Of a stretch of DNA of 64,000 nucleotides, positions 1 to 9,358 are shown piece by piece. This DNA comes from Erysipelothrix sp. HDW6A (GTDB lineage: Bacteria > Bacillota_I > Bacilli_A > Erysipelotrichales > Erysipelotrichaceae). A program made the position numbers and the translations under genes. Under the pieces are notes generated by a model. That model made no database searches. It was given only the letters and a program-made list of their open reading frames with translations, and was not told where the DNA came from. The stretch is from NCBI RefSeq assembly GCF_011400295.1, contig NZ_CP049859.1, positions 744,001 to 808,000 on the forward strand, read 5' to 3'. Within the stretch, counting starts at the first letter, position 1, and each line of letters begins with the position of its first letter.

Positions 1-881
1 AGCTTGTTTGTAGCGTTATCTAAGTCAATGTATTTTGTAGATTCCTTAATCCAACGTGCACCATCACCAATAAAGAAAAGTCGCTTGATTTTATCAATAT
101 CATACCTTTCATGTAGCACATCAGCTACACTCTCCCAAAACAACTCTCTCATACCCATTACATGATATTTATTGATAAGTATTTTACGTTTAGTTCCTTC
201 AATGCCTTCAAAGAGTACAGCAGATTTAACCATCTTATTCTTGCCTGTATTAAGATGTACATACTTCTCATCAGCCATGATGTATAAGGTATCAGGAGTA
301 TCTTTAGTGCTAACTGCTACATCAAACATATTGGCATTTCGTATTGAGTTATAAACTGTTTGTCTTGATATCGTAAATGCTTCATTGTCATTTATTGAAT
401 AAGCATTTCCAATACGTTCACCAATAATTTTACCAACTTTAATCATTGAGTTGTGGTCTGCATATAAAGCTACAAGCATTGATTTGATACATGGATCATA
501 TCTGTCATATTTAGGAATTCCAAGCTTAGAATCAACATAACAGTACGCCTTACCAGTTAATCTATCAAGGTAAATCGTACGATTGATATTAACCCTTCCA
601 AATGGAGTAATAAGTGTTCTAGAACGTCTACACTTCACATAGAATTGATGTACTCGATATTGGCTGTATCGAAATTGCATATCCATTTCTTCGACAGTTT
701 CTTCGCAGAGGGTACGTGCAGTTTCAAAGGTTAGTTCACTGATATCTTGAATAAGTTGAACATAATCAAAGATACCTTTATATTCAGATTGAAGGTTAGT
801 GACACTTACCAAAGAATCAGAAGCTTTTTCTATGATAGAATTCATAAACAAGAATAGATTATTTTGTGTTAGAATAGACAT
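1..881 (-). CDS. ISLre2-family (UPF0236) transposase, partial
   Basis: The frame from the ATG at 881 stays open to the window edge, giving about 293 residues of an expected ~466. It begins MSILTQNN and carries the family's RYSQYRVHQFYVKCRRSRTL region, the LDRLTGKAYCYVDSKLGLP-type segment and the IMADEKYVHLN motif. It parallels the complete copy at 36885-38285 throughout and shows no internal stop, so it may be intact beyond the edge. The product would be a DNA transposase acting on the element's own ends. It is transcribed away from the surface-protein gene at 1069. Confidence 0.85.
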   Translation of the reverse strand, partial: MSILTQNNLFLFMNSIIEKASDSLVSVTNLQSEYKGIFDYVQLIQDISELTFETARTLCEETVEEMDMQFRYSQYRVHQFYVKCRRSRTLITPFGRVNINRTIYLDRLTGKAYCYVDSKLGIPKYDRYDPCIKSMLVALYADHNSMIKVGKIIGERIGNAYSINDNEAFTISRQTVYNSIRNANMFDVAVSTKDTPDTLYIMADEKYVHLNTGKNKMVKSAVLFEGIEGTKRKILINKYHVMGMRELFWESVADVLHERYDIDKIKRLFFIGDGARWIKESTKYIDLDNATNK

Positions 882-972
882 GTGGAGTTTCCTTTCTTGA
901 TAATATGATGAAGTTTACCAAATCATATCAAATTGGGATTCCACTCTTAGTGTACACGATCTTGATTGTGAA
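1..972 (-). mobile_element. ISLre2-family element, cut by the left window edge
   Basis: The element runs off the left edge. Its transposase-proximal end is the stretch at about 933-972 (key part AAATTGGGATTCCAC), which recurs next to the other ISLre2 copies at 10020-10050, 15948-15990 and 38325-38368. This repeated end sequence is the basis for the boundary, which is good to about 10 bases. Confidence 0.75.
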
Positions 973-1068
973 AAAAGTTGAATAATTAACAGAGAAGGTA
1001 TATATAATTTGATTGAAGTATAAAGTAATCTAAGTTTTAAAATATTTAATAAAGGAGGGTAAATCGAA

Positions 1069-2925
1069 ATGATTTACAGAAAAATAACTAATAAATATAA
1101 AGGAATAGTTATATTGTCGATAATTGCAATGCTACTCATACCCTTAAATGTTTTTGCAAATTCTGAAGAGCTAGATGAATGGATGCCAGATCAAAATCTC
1201 CAAAATTTGATTGTCGAAAAATTTGGACTGAACAATGTTTCAGATATAACAAAAGACTTGCTACTAAATGGTTATATAAGTATTAATACTACAGATCAAA
1301 ACTGGATTAATACAAATGAGACAACAGGAATGGAACTTTTTAGAGGTGTCTATCTATATTCAGATGGATATCAGTCGGGTATTAATGAATCCGAGTTATT
1401 TGAATCTAGCTTAAAAAAACTCGAACCATATGCAAGTAAGACGGTGATATACATTAGTGGTAATTTAAATAAAGTATTTGGTGATGTAATTGATTTCAGA
1501 AATTATAATGAATTTGATTCTATTAATTTTGACCCTCATAATGTATATCCATTCAACAAAACACTAATACTAACCCCTTCAAATTTTGATTCTTTTAAGA
1601 TTAATCCATACGAATTTTTCTCCTTTCTAAAAGGCAATGTAATACCTGAGAATACTCCATATTATTTTTATATTGCAACACCTGATTCAAGCGATGCAAT
1701 TTCCTATCGTGGGGATTTCGATGGTGAATATATTACGTTCAATAGAGAACAATATGCAAGTTTCTCTAGTTGGGAAGGAATAGAAATAAATATTAATCCT
1801 GATGATATATATCCAAGCACACCTTCAATTTCTGGATATTTTACTGACGGACATACTGCTTTTTTAAATATTACATTAAACATCCGATTTGAGCAAAATA
1901 AATATAACGTTACATTTGATAAAATGAATGGCACATTGCCAGAAGTTAAGACTGTATTTGAGAATGAAGTAGTGGAACGCCCCACATCACCAACCAAAGA
2001 GGGTTTTAATTTTCAAGGTTGGTATGAAGATACAACATATGATACAGAATGGAATTTTTCAAATTTAATAACAAAAGATATTACTCTCTACGCTAAGTGG
2101 GAAGAAGAAATTATACCGGTAAAAGAGTACACAGTCACCTACATAGATGGTGTTAATGGTACAGTCTTTACAGATGAGACTTTTAAAGCTAAAGAAGGTG
2201 AAGCAACACCTGCTTATAGTAAAGAGATTACAAGATATGGATATACCTTTGAAGGATGGTCACCAGAAGTGTCACCAACTGTAACAGGAGATGCAGTCTA
2301 TGTAGCACAGTGGAAAAAGATTGAAGAACCCGTTAAAAAATTTACTATTACTTATACAGATGGAACGGATAATGAATCCATCTTTAAAAATCAAGTAAAA
2401 AGTGTAAAAGAAGGCTCAATCACACCAATCTTTGCTGGTAACCCAAAACAAGAAGGTTATACCTTTGAAGGCTGGTCACCAAAAGTGGAAGAAACTGTTA
2501 CAAAAGATGTAACCTATGTAGCACAGTGGAAAAAGATTGAAGAACCCGTTAAAGAATTTACTATTACTTATACAGATGGAACGGTTAATGAATCCATCTT
2601 TAAAAATCAAGTAAAAAGTGTAAAAGAAGGCTCAATCACACCAATCTTTGCTGGTAACCCAAAACAAGAAGGTTATACCTTTGAAGGCTGGTCACCAAAA
2701 GTGGAAGAAACTGTTACAAAAGATGTAACCTATGTAGCACAGTGGAAAAAGATTGAAGAACCAATCAAACCTACAGATCCTACTAAACCTGTTGCACCAG
2801 AAAAACCAACACTTCCAGAAACTGGTGTATCAAATAACCACTTTGGGTTGCTGACTACATTATTAGGAAATCTACTTGTTGGATTAAGACTTACTTTAAA
2901 TAAAACGAAAAAACTATCTAAATAG
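1069..2925 (+). CDS. LPXTG surface protein with InlB B-repeats
   Basis: This 618-residue protein should be exported and covalently anchored to peptidoglycan by a sortase. Residues 1-31 form a signal peptide (KGIVILSIIAMLLIPLNVFA). About 35-285 is a region I do not recognise. Four InlB B/Listeria-Bacteroides repeats follow (about 285-560, each with a GYTFEGWSP-like core and ending YVAQW or YAKW). The last two repeats are nearly identical, indicating recent duplication. A short proline/lysine-rich linker leads to LPETG at 582-586, a hydrophobic segment and a KKLSK tail. The ATG follows AAAGGAGGG at good spacing, and a strong terminator lies 10 bases past the stop. Adhesion is an inference from the domain type; no ligand can be read from the sequence. 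Confidence 0.88.
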   Translation: MIYRKITNKYKGIVILSIIAMLLIPLNVFANSEELDEWMPDQNLQNLIVEKFGLNNVSDITKDLLLNGYISINTTDQNWINTNETTGMELFRGVYLYSDGYQSGINESELFESSLKKLEPYASKTVIYISGNLNKVFGDVIDFRNYNEFDSINFDPHNVYPFNKTLILTPSNFDSFKINPYEFFSFLKGNVIPENTPYYFYIATPDSSDAISYRGDFDGEYITFNREQYASFSSWEGIEININPDDIYPSTPSISGYFTDGHTAFLNITLNIRFEQNKYNVTFDKMNGTLPEVKTVFENEVVERPTSPTKEGFNFQGWYEDTTYDTEWNFSNLITKDITLYAKWEEEIIPVKEYTVTYIDGVNGTVFTDETFKAKEGEATPAYSKEITRYGYTFEGWSPEVSPTVTGDAVYVAQWKKIEEPVKKFTITYTDGTDNESIFKNQVKSVKEGSITPIFAGNPKQEGYTFEGWSPKVEETVTKDVTYVAQWKKIEEPVKEFTITYTDGTVNESIFKNQVKSVKEGSITPIFAGNPKQEGYTFEGWSPKVEETVTKDVTYVAQWKKIEEPIKPTDPTKPVAPEKPTLPETGVSNNHFGLLTTLLGNLLVGLRLTLNKTKKLSK

Positions 2926-2934
2926 TAAAAGATT

Positions 2935-2970
2935 AAAAGTGAGTGTTTCAAAACGACTCACTTTTTTGTA
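2935..2970 (+). terminator. Intrinsic terminator after surface protein gene 1069
   Basis: Perfect 10-bp stem AAAAGTGAGT/ACTCACTTTT (2935-2944 with 2956-2965) followed by a T run. The same stem type ends the paralogues at 14677 and 41872. Confidence 0.9.
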
Positions 2971-3128
2971 TAGATAAATTAATGTTTTTAAGTGCAACAC
3001 TAATAAAAAAAGGCTCAAAGAATTCTCGTGGTAAGATGTATCTGCGGATACAACTTGGAGGATATACTATGAACTATATACATATTTAGCATAGAGGAGC
3101 AGGCATGTATAAAGAAATTACTTAAGAT

Positions 3129-3615
3129 CGTGTAAAATGAACGTGGGAATAATAAAAGCGATATATCCGTTATAATAGTTCTGACCAAAGATACTAAGGG
3201 GACATATCGCATGACTCTCTTAACACAATTATTTTCTAACGCATATACTAAACATCTAGAGTCAGAGTTCTTGAAAAGAATGAAGATTATTTCTGAACCA
3301 CAGAATTATTCGTTCACCATCCACAACTATGCTTCTCTCATCGAATCACTTGGAGATTTATTTCAAGAGTTTTGTAGGCAGACTCTCGTCAATATTTTTC
3401 AGGAGATTGACCAAAAGTTCAAACAATCAGAAATACGTAAACGTGATTACTATGTTAAAGACTTTCGTGAACGGACTTTAGTTACTCCTTATGAAGTCAT
3501 CACGTTCAAACGAACACTTTATCAGAATAAAATTGATGGTAAGTGTTTCACCTATCTTGACCGTAAATTAGGACTCCCAAGATGGGATACATATGACCCT
3601 TGTTCTAGTAGACTA
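3129..3615 (+). mobile_element. 5' fragment of a second ISLre2-type element
   Basis: It starts with a sequence resembling the ISLre2 end (GTGTAAAATGAACGTGGGAAT at 3134-3154, compared with GTGTAAAATCAGTGTGGAAT at 10011-10030) and holds a truncated transposase. The 3' part is missing where an IS3-type element begins. Confidence 0.55.
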
Positions 3616-3693
3616 AAGTTGATACACCTTGGTAGAGAAATGATAAAATCAAATCAAGGAAAACATCATGAAGAAATATGCCAAAGAACTTAA
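3211..3693 (+). pseudogene. Truncated ISLre2-family (UPF0236) transposase
   Basis: The first ~135 residues follow the UPF0236 pattern: an N-terminal helical region, then ERTLVTPYEVITFKRTLYQN and LDRKLGLPRWDTYDPC, parallel to RTLITPFGKVNINRTIYLD and KLGLPKYDRYDPC of the complete copy at 36885. The sequence is clearly more diverged, so it is a different subtype. After about 3615 the frame runs into unrelated DNA belonging to the IS3 element, so about two thirds of the protein is lost. It begins at an ATG after AAGGGGACATATCGC. It is not functional. Confidence 0.75.
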
Positions 3694-3949
3694 AAATGAA
3701 ATTATACAACTCCACTTAAAATAAGGAAGAATCATTAAAAGTCTTTCTAAGGATTATCACTTGGGTAGTGGAACCCTACAATACTGGCTTAAAGAACTCC
3801 GCAATGAATGCCAAAACAATCCATATATTGAAGCAGCAGCAATGTATTTTGAAGAGTCTAAAAAACTAATCTTAGAAAATCGCGAACTCAAGAAGGAAAA
3901 TGAATTCTTAAAAAAAGCAGCGGCATTCTTTGCAAAGGAAATCGAATAA
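3668..3949 (+). pseudogene. IS3 orfA with a premature stop
   Basis: The frame from the ATG at 3668 reads MKKYAKELKNEIIQLHLK, then an in-frame TAA at 3722-3724, then continues in the same frame through a helix-turn-helix-like segment (SLSKDYHLGSGTLQYWLKEL) and a leucine-zipper-like tail rich in K, E and L (ENRELKKENEFLKKAAAFFA). This is the usual layout of an IS3 OrfA DNA-binding subunit of ~90 residues. The stop near the N-terminus makes it inactive unless translation restarts at 3761. Confidence 0.75.
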
Positions 3950-4812
3950 GCGAATATCAATTTATCCAGAATCATGGAGAAGAGTTTGGAATGCGATGGC
4001 TTCGTCGTAAATTTCAAATGAGTATAAACGCATAATATAATTATCTTAAACAACGCAAAGCAGCTTATTACGAAAAGAAAGCAGAAGTACAACGTTTCAT
4101 CAGCATCTCTTTTCATCAATCAAAAGGTACAATGGGAACCAAAATGATGAGTAACTATTGTGCCAATCACGGATATCCATATTCACTTTCAACAGTTCGA
4201 AAGTATATGAGAGAAATGAATTAGGCTTCAAGTATTCGTCGTAGAAAACAGACTTATAAAAGCAAGAAGCAGCATCTCGTGTTTCCTAATCTCATTCAAC
4301 AGCATTTCATTGCTTCAAAACCGAATCAAGTGTGGTGTGTTGACTTCCTCTATTTATATTTAGCAAATGGGACACCACGATACAACTGCACGATACTGGA
4401 TGGATACGATCGTAGAATTGTTTCTTCTAGGAATGGTAATCACATTAATACTCACTTACTGATTACCACACTACAAGAAGCGATACATAGATATTATCCA
4501 GAGGCAGGACTGATACTTCACAGTGACCAAGGAAGTCAGTTTACTACCAACACATTTACGGAATTCTGTAAAAAAAGACACATACAACAAAGTATGAGTC
4601 GTGCAGGGTGTCCTTATGATAATGCGGTTATGGAACGATATTTTAATACACTGAAACATGAATGTACCAACCATTATTCATTTACAACAAAAGAAAGGAT
4701 GGATTCGACTATTTTTGATTTTGAAGAAAATTGGTACAATTCCAAACGTCCGCATACATTTAACAATGGGAAACCACCTTATCAGGTCAATGCAAACTCT
4801 ACCTTACTGTAG
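3949..4812 (+). pseudogene. IS3 orfB (DDE transposase) with two stops
   Basis: The rve integrase core is recognisable in 4279-4812: first Asp in VWCVDFLYL, second in LHSDQGSQF, Glu in NAVMERYFN. The C-terminal W-x-NSKRPH segment is also present. Upstream, the same frame carries stops at about 4033-4035 (TAA) and 4222-4224 (TAG), so the HTH_21-like N-terminal part is cut off. The relative frame to orfA (-1) is as expected for IS3. Inactive. Confidence 0.8.
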
Positions 4813-4941
4813 CAATTTTGCTTGACTAGAACAATTCATTTGACACTAACAGTATAGTACCACAATTAACTTAATGAAAAAAAACAAATTTTTAGAAAAA
4901 GTGTATAATATAATATATAAAGAAAGGATTAGTTAAAGATT

Positions 4942-5991
4942 ATGTCTACTTCTTCATTAATAAACCAACCTAATGTCTTAGCGGTCGGAAATGGATTTGA
5001 TGTCATGCATAAAATTCCTACTAGTTATGTTAACTTTATTGACGGATATGCTGGGAAGAGCCATCATTTCAAATTTTTCAAGTCAATAAGAAGTGATCTA
5101 GATTGTATAGATGTTGAAAAGCAAATTGAGTTTCTACATCTGGAAGTTAGGATTTTTTTGGTAAAGTGCTTGATCCCTACTGAGTTTGGAGGATTTAATT
5201 TCGAAATTAATTCAGACTCTGTTAATAATTATTTCAAAAAAATTTATGGTTTTGAGATCAATGAGTTTATTAATTCACTTTTTCTTAATACAGGTGTTGA
5301 CGTATTTAAATGTTTAGGATTAACTAGTAATAATCTTTCCGATTTCGAGAAAGAAATAATGAGTGATTTTGATATGTTAGTTAATGAATTATCAATGTAT
5401 CTGAGCAAAATTGAGAGAGAGGAAAAGTATAATTCTTACCCAAAATTAGAGATGTTTCTAAGCTGTGTATCTTATATCGTTAATTATAATTATACGAGTG
5501 TAGCCGAGCGGTTTTATGGTGTTAGAAAAAAGAATGAAAGGATAGTAATTCATCCTCATGGGAAAGTGGGGAGCTCAATTGTTTTGGGAATTCCCCATGA
5601 TAAAGCCGATGGTTTCTTTAAGAAAATTTCTAAAGAAATTCAAGTTATTTCAAAGAATTTAATAGTTAATCATTCTCAATGGAATAATATAGTCACAAAA
5701 AAGCAATGTAACAATGGTGAAATTGTTAGCGATCAAGCAAAACTTGTAATCGCTTTAGTGGGACATTCTCTAGGAGAGACCGACTGGTATACATTAAAGA
5801 AAATTACCTATTTATTAGATGAATCTTATGTTGATAGTTCAGAAATTGAGATATTTATTTTTTATCATAACTATGATTCAAAATTGGATTTAATTAGTAA
5901 CCTTTTTGAGATGATTGGAAAAGACTTTGCTCAAGAGTACGTTGAAAATGGACAAATTAGATTTTTGCATTATGATACGATTCTAAATTAA
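4942..5991 (+). CDS. AbiH-family phage abortive infection protein
   Basis: A 349-residue protein whose N-terminus, NVLAVGNGFDVMHKIPTSY, matches the characteristic AbiH opening (a hydrophobic strand, GNGFD, a short gap and PTSY/F). Later family-type features are a histidine-containing HPHGKVGSS-IVLGIPHD stretch (about residues 203-221) and GHSLGETDWYTL (about 274-285). AbiH was described as a lactococcal abortive-infection gene acting alone; the molecular mechanism is not known to me. No signal peptide or membrane segment is seen, so it is probably cytoplasmic. It stands alone between IS remnants and a surface-protein gene, which suits an acquired defence cargo gene. The ATG follows AAAGGATTAG at a long spacing. 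Confidence 0.82.
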   Translation: MSTSSLINQPNVLAVGNGFDVMHKIPTSYVNFIDGYAGKSHHFKFFKSIRSDLDCIDVEKQIEFLHLEVRIFLVKCLIPTEFGGFNFEINSDSVNNYFKKIYGFEINEFINSLFLNTGVDVFKCLGLTSNNLSDFEKEIMSDFDMLVNELSMYLSKIEREEKYNSYPKLEMFLSCVSYIVNYNYTSVAERFYGVRKKNERIVIHPHGKVGSSIVLGIPHDKADGFFKKISKEIQVISKNLIVNHSQWNNIVTKKQCNNGEIVSDQAKLVIALVGHSLGETDWYTLKKITYLLDESYVDSSEIEIFIFYHNYDSKLDLISNLFEMIGKDFAQEYVENGQIRFLHYDTILN

Positions 5992-6108
5992 ACTAATATC
6001 TTTAATTTAGATATAAAGGTTTACGTAACAAAGTAGATTTGATTACATATCGATTTGACTTAGAAAGGATAATATCGTTTAAACATAAACGATACTTAAG
6101 GTGAGTAT

Positions 6109-7734
6109 ATGAAAGCGAAAATAAAAAAAACGAACTCGATCTTTGCATTAGTTGTAATGTTGTTGCTTAATTTTATAACGGTTAATGCCAATAATGAAAA
6201 TATTTCAAAATCTGATATTGAGAATCAAAGCGATATTTTATATAAAGTGGTCTATGATCCAGATAATGGAGAACCATATAGTACGTGGGAAACTATGGAA
6301 GTAGAAGCGGGAGCCCGGATTCCAAATACTGCAAAAGATGGAAGTAAGGAAGGCTATGTGTTTAAAGGCTGGGCCTATGCATTTGATGAGAATGACAATC
6401 CATTATATTGGGATTTCAATAAAATGACCATGCCTATGCATGATATGACACTTAGTGCTGTATACTCAAAAACTTACAAGGTGGTCTATGATCCAGATAA
6501 TGGAGAACCATTTAGTACGTGGGAAACTATGGAAGTAGAAGCGGGAGCACGAATTCCAAATACAGCAAAAGATGGAAGTAAGGAAGGTTATGTGTTTAAA
6601 GGCTGGGCCTATGCATTTGATGAGAATGACAATCCATTATATTGGGATTTCACTAAAATGACCATGCCTATGCATGATATGACACTTAGTGCTGTATACT
6701 CAAAAACTTACAAGGTGGTCTATGATCCAGATAATGGAGAACCATTTAGTACGTGGGAAACTATGGAAGTAGAAGCGGGAGCACGAATTCCAAATACTGC
6801 AAAAGATGGAAGTAAGGAAGGCTATGTGTTTAAAGGCTGGGCCTATGCATTTGATGAGAATGACAATCCATTATATTGGGATTTCACTAAAATGACCATG
6901 CCTATGCATAATATAACAGTTAGTGCTGTATACTCAAAAACTTACAAGGTGGTCTATGATCCAGATAATGGAGAACCATATAGTACATGGGAAACTATGG
7001 AAGTAGAAGCGGGAGCCCGGATTCCAAATACTGCAAAAGATGGAAGTAAGGAAGGCTATGTGTTTAAAGGCTGGGCCTATGCATTTGATGAGAATGACAA
7101 TCCATTATATTGGGATTTCAATAAGGATGTAATGCCAAGTCACAATATTACTCTATGGGCAGTATATAAAAATTCATATACAGTAAACTTCCAATTTAAT
7201 GATGAAAATAATGATTTTACAACTATTCAAGTAGGTGAAGGTGATTTAATTCACTCAGTACCAGTTTTACCTGAGAGAGAAGGATTTGTATTTGTTGGTT
7301 GGGCTCAAGGGTTTGGAGAAAATGATGAACCAGATTTATGGGATTTCGATAAGGATGTAATGCCAAGTCACAATATTACTCTATGGGCAGTTTGGGAAAT
7401 TGAAGATCCAGAAAAACCAGTTGATCCAGGAAAACCAGTTGATCCAGGAAAACCAGTTGATCCAGAAAAACCAGTTGAACCAGGTAAACCAATTGATCCA
7501 GAAAAACCAGTTGATCCAGAAAAACCAGTTGATCCAGGAAAACCAGTTGATCCAGGAAAACCAGTTGATCCAGGAAAACCAGCCGAACCAGGTTCTGAAA
7601 CTGATAATAATACTTCAAAATTACCTCAAACTGGATTGGGTAACAACTTATTTTTAAGTAGTCCCTTAATAACAGTAGGTACATTATTAACGTTATACAA
7701 ACGAAAATCAGCAAATAGATTCAATAATAAATAA
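6109..7734 (+). CDS. LPXTG surface protein with InlB-type repeats and PVDPGKP stalk
   Basis: A 541-residue cell-wall protein. The signal peptide is residues 1-27. Four nearly identical ~75-residue repeats of the InlB B superfamily (YKVVYDPDNGEP start, GYVFKGWAYAF core) cover about 44-345. A fifth repeat of a different subtype (SYTVNFQFNDENND) follows. A low-complexity stalk of about eleven PVDPGKP/PVDPEKP units (about 425-485) then leads to LPQTG at 505-509, a hydrophobic stretch and a basic tail. The stalk probably lifts the repeats off the wall. The fifth repeat, stalk, anchor and downstream terminator are almost identical to gene 17601, so the gene is a mosaic. RBS is AAGGTGAG. Confidence 0.88.
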   Translation: MKAKIKKTNSIFALVVMLLLNFITVNANNENISKSDIENQSDILYKVVYDPDNGEPYSTWETMEVEAGARIPNTAKDGSKEGYVFKGWAYAFDENDNPLYWDFNKMTMPMHDMTLSAVYSKTYKVVYDPDNGEPFSTWETMEVEAGARIPNTAKDGSKEGYVFKGWAYAFDENDNPLYWDFTKMTMPMHDMTLSAVYSKTYKVVYDPDNGEPFSTWETMEVEAGARIPNTAKDGSKEGYVFKGWAYAFDENDNPLYWDFTKMTMPMHNITVSAVYSKTYKVVYDPDNGEPYSTWETMEVEAGARIPNTAKDGSKEGYVFKGWAYAFDENDNPLYWDFNKDVMPSHNITLWAVYKNSYTVNFQFNDENNDFTTIQVGEGDLIHSVPVLPEREGFVFVGWAQGFGENDEPDLWDFDKDVMPSHNITLWAVWEIEDPEKPVDPGKPVDPGKPVDPEKPVEPGKPIDPEKPVDPEKPVDPGKPVDPGKPVDPGKPAEPGSETDNNTSKLPQTGLGNNLFLSSPLITVGTLLTLYKRKSANRFNNK

Positions 7735-7765
7735 TTAAAATATTTAATCTTACAATCAAACAATG

Positions 7766-7797
7766 AACGCAATCAGGAATGTGGTTGCGTTTTTTTA
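7766..7797 (+). terminator. Intrinsic terminator after surface protein gene 6109
   Basis: Stem AACGCAA/TTGCGTT (7766-7772 with 7785-7791) followed by seven T. The same terminator and flanks recur at 19195-19223. Confidence 0.85.
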
Positions 7798-7861
7798 TTA
7801 TAAAGGATATGGAGCTGTTTAAATGAATGATTTGGACTGTCAACACTTTAGTGGACATTAT

Positions 7862-8700
7862 TTATAAGAAGTGGTTCAATAAATACTCTTTCGGTGGAAC
7901 ATAACCGAGGGTAGAATGTAACCGTTTATTGTTGAATCACCAAACATATGCTGACAACCTTATTTCCAACTGACTCAGTGACTCAAATGTATTTGGATAT
8001 ACGAATTCTGTCTTAATCTATTTTAAGGTTGCTTCAGCTACAGCATTATCATACGGTGTCCCTTTTTCGCTCAATGATCGTTTTATTTGAAATACATCAA
8101 GGATTTCATCAATTAATCTGTTTTTGAACTCGTTTTCTCTTTCTGTATGGAAGTAACGGAGGTTTGATAATTTAGTTTCAATTTTTGAAAATGCCTTTTG
8201 TACTAATGGTGCAGTCTTGTGTGCGCCACAACTGTAACCTATTATTTCTCTGTTATGAAGATCTAATATTGTGCAAATGTAATTCCATTTACCTGCTACT
8301 CTAACATAAGTTAGATCACTGACAATAACTTCATAGCGTTTGCGATTATTAAATTGCCGATTTACAATATTCAAAATGTCGGCGTCATTAACCGGTGATT
8401 TATGGACTTTATACTGTGCAAGTGTGTAGACTGATACTAATCCTTCTAATCGCATAATTCGGCCGATTCCTCGTTTTGATAAGACAACACCTTCACGTTG
8501 CACTCCCTTTGAATACGGCGTGTTCCATACGTTTTTTGGTTATCGTTGAATATTCGTACAACACGATCTATTTCTGAATCAACACACTGTGTTTTATCTT
8601 TGTGTATATAATAACCAGAAGTACTTATTTTCGAAATTTTGCACATCGACTTTACAGGATATTTGTATGCATTGGCTCTAATTACAGTTACTTTCGTCCC
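7862..8700 (-). pseudogene. IS3 orfB (DDE transposase) with frameshift, stop and altered catalytic residue
   Basis: Three pieces in one orientation: 8446-8646 (HTH_21 part, TYGTRRIQRE), 8018-8503 in another frame (rve core, VSDLTYVRVAGKW) and, after a TAG/TAA at 8018, about 50 more residues reading to a stop at 7862-7864 (…LGYVPPKEYLLNHFL). The second catalytic Asp region reads YFHTERENEF where IS3 members have HTDRG or HSDRG, so the acidic residue is Glu. The final catalytic Glu (NAVAEATLK) is present. With a frameshift near 8500 and a nonsense codon, it is inactive. Confidence 0.85.
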
Positions 8701-8972
8701 ATAATTAGCGCCGCTTGCTTTAAAATATCATTTTCCATCTCTGCATATTTAAGTCTTTTCTTAAGTTCAATTATTTCCTTCTGATCTTCTGTCAGATTAT
8801 CATGCTCTTTGAAAGATCTTGAGTTGGTATCTTGTTTAACCCATTTATGAAATGCCGAAGCCGTTAAATCATATTCAAGAATAATCTCGGATGTAGGTTT
8901 TCCATTTTTATAAAGCATTACCATTTGTCTTTTAAAATCTTGTGTATATTCTCTACGTTTTCTTCGCGTCAT
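8688..8972 (-). CDS. IS3 orfA, intact reading frame
   Basis: A 94-residue helix-turn-helix protein: YTQDFKRQMVMLYKNGKP, then SEIILEYDLTASAFHKWVKQ (HTH), then a coiled-coil tail (QKEIIELKKRLKYAEMENDILKQ). In IS3 elements this subunit binds the inverted ends and is made both alone and as an OrfAB frameshift product. Here orfB is broken, so only the regulatory or inhibitory role could remain. The start ATG lies about 50 bases inside the right inverted end. Confidence 0.85.
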   Translation of the reverse strand: MTRRKRREYTQDFKRQMVMLYKNGKPTSEIILEYDLTASAFHKWVKQDTNSRSFKEHDNLTEDQKEIIELKKRLKYAEMENDILKQAALIMGRK

Positions 8973-9042
8973 TTGGATGACCTCACTTTTCTTTAGTTTA
9001 CCACGAACTACTTATCTTTTGTGTCCACTAAAGTGTAACCCA

Positions 9043-9265
9043 TCCAGAATAGAGTTTAATCCATTTATGAATTGTGGAGAGAGCAACACCGTAATCTTCA
9101 GAGAGACGAAGTTGAATTTGACCATCATGATAGAGAGCGAAAATAGATTTTTTTTAAAATCTTCGTTATAACGCATTCTTTGGTTTGACATAAATAGATT
9201 TTCCTTTCATTTCTTATAGTTTATGATTTATCCTATTTACTGTCCATATTTACAGTATAGTACCA
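9043..9265 (-). mobile_element. Left-end remnant of a second IS3 type (orfA fragment)
   Basis: Closely matches 22483-22702 of the IS3 copy at 21461-22702. It holds the start of orfA (ATG at 9191, MSNQRMRYNEDFKKN), which falls out of frame around the DGQTQLRLS region, and the left end ACTGTCCATATTTACAGTAT-AGTACCA. The rest was removed where the 7838-9042 element abuts it. Confidence 0.75.
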
Positions 9266-9297
9266 ATGTGCATTAACTAAATCAATCATAAACATTA

Positions 9298-9337
9298 AAA
9301 AAGTTGTTGGCGGGAAAATATCCCACCAACAACTTAC
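9298..9337 (-). terminator. Intrinsic terminator of the lipoprotein gene
   Basis: On the minus strand, a 12-bp stem (GTTGTTGGTGGG/CCCGCCAACAAC, one mismatch, 9305-9335) is followed by TTTTTT, 22 bases past the lipoprotein stop. Confidence 0.8.
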
Positions 9338-9358
9338 CACACTAATCTCTATCAAAAA

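Larger units (their letters stand above)
3615..4850 (+). mobile_element. Decayed IS3-family element inserted in an ISLre2 fragment
   Basis: It contains orfA and orfB remnants in the usual -1 relative frames. The right side ends near TTGACACTAAC at 4839-4849. The left boundary is set only by where ISLre2 similarity stops. Immediately to the right is ACAGTATAGTACCA, a sequence that marks another IS3 type's end elsewhere in the window. Confidence 0.6.
7838..9042 (-). mobile_element. IS3-family element with ~20-bp inverted ends
   Basis: Ends TGTCAACACTTTAGTGGACA (7838-7857) and the inverted match TGTCCACTAAAGTGTAACCC (9022-9041) bound a 1.2-kb unit with orfA and orfB. The size and the TG start are typical of IS3. 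The transposase is broken, so the element is probably immobile by itself. Confidence 0.8.

Noticed and set aside
4279-4812. Calling 4279-4812 an intact short transposase
   Set aside because: It has the three catalytic residues, but the same frame upstream shows the rest of orfB behind two stops, so it is a fragment.
7400-7610. Short direct repeats resembling a CRISPR array
   Set aside because: They are the 21-base codons of the PVDPGKP stalk, in frame within a surface protein, with no unique spacers. The same holds at 18835-19010.
7376-7714. Opposite-strand reading frames of 112 residues over the stalk regions (also 18805-19143)
   Set aside because: Low-complexity LVFLDQ repeats are the reverse translation of PVDPGKP; no ribosome site. 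Shadows of the real genes.
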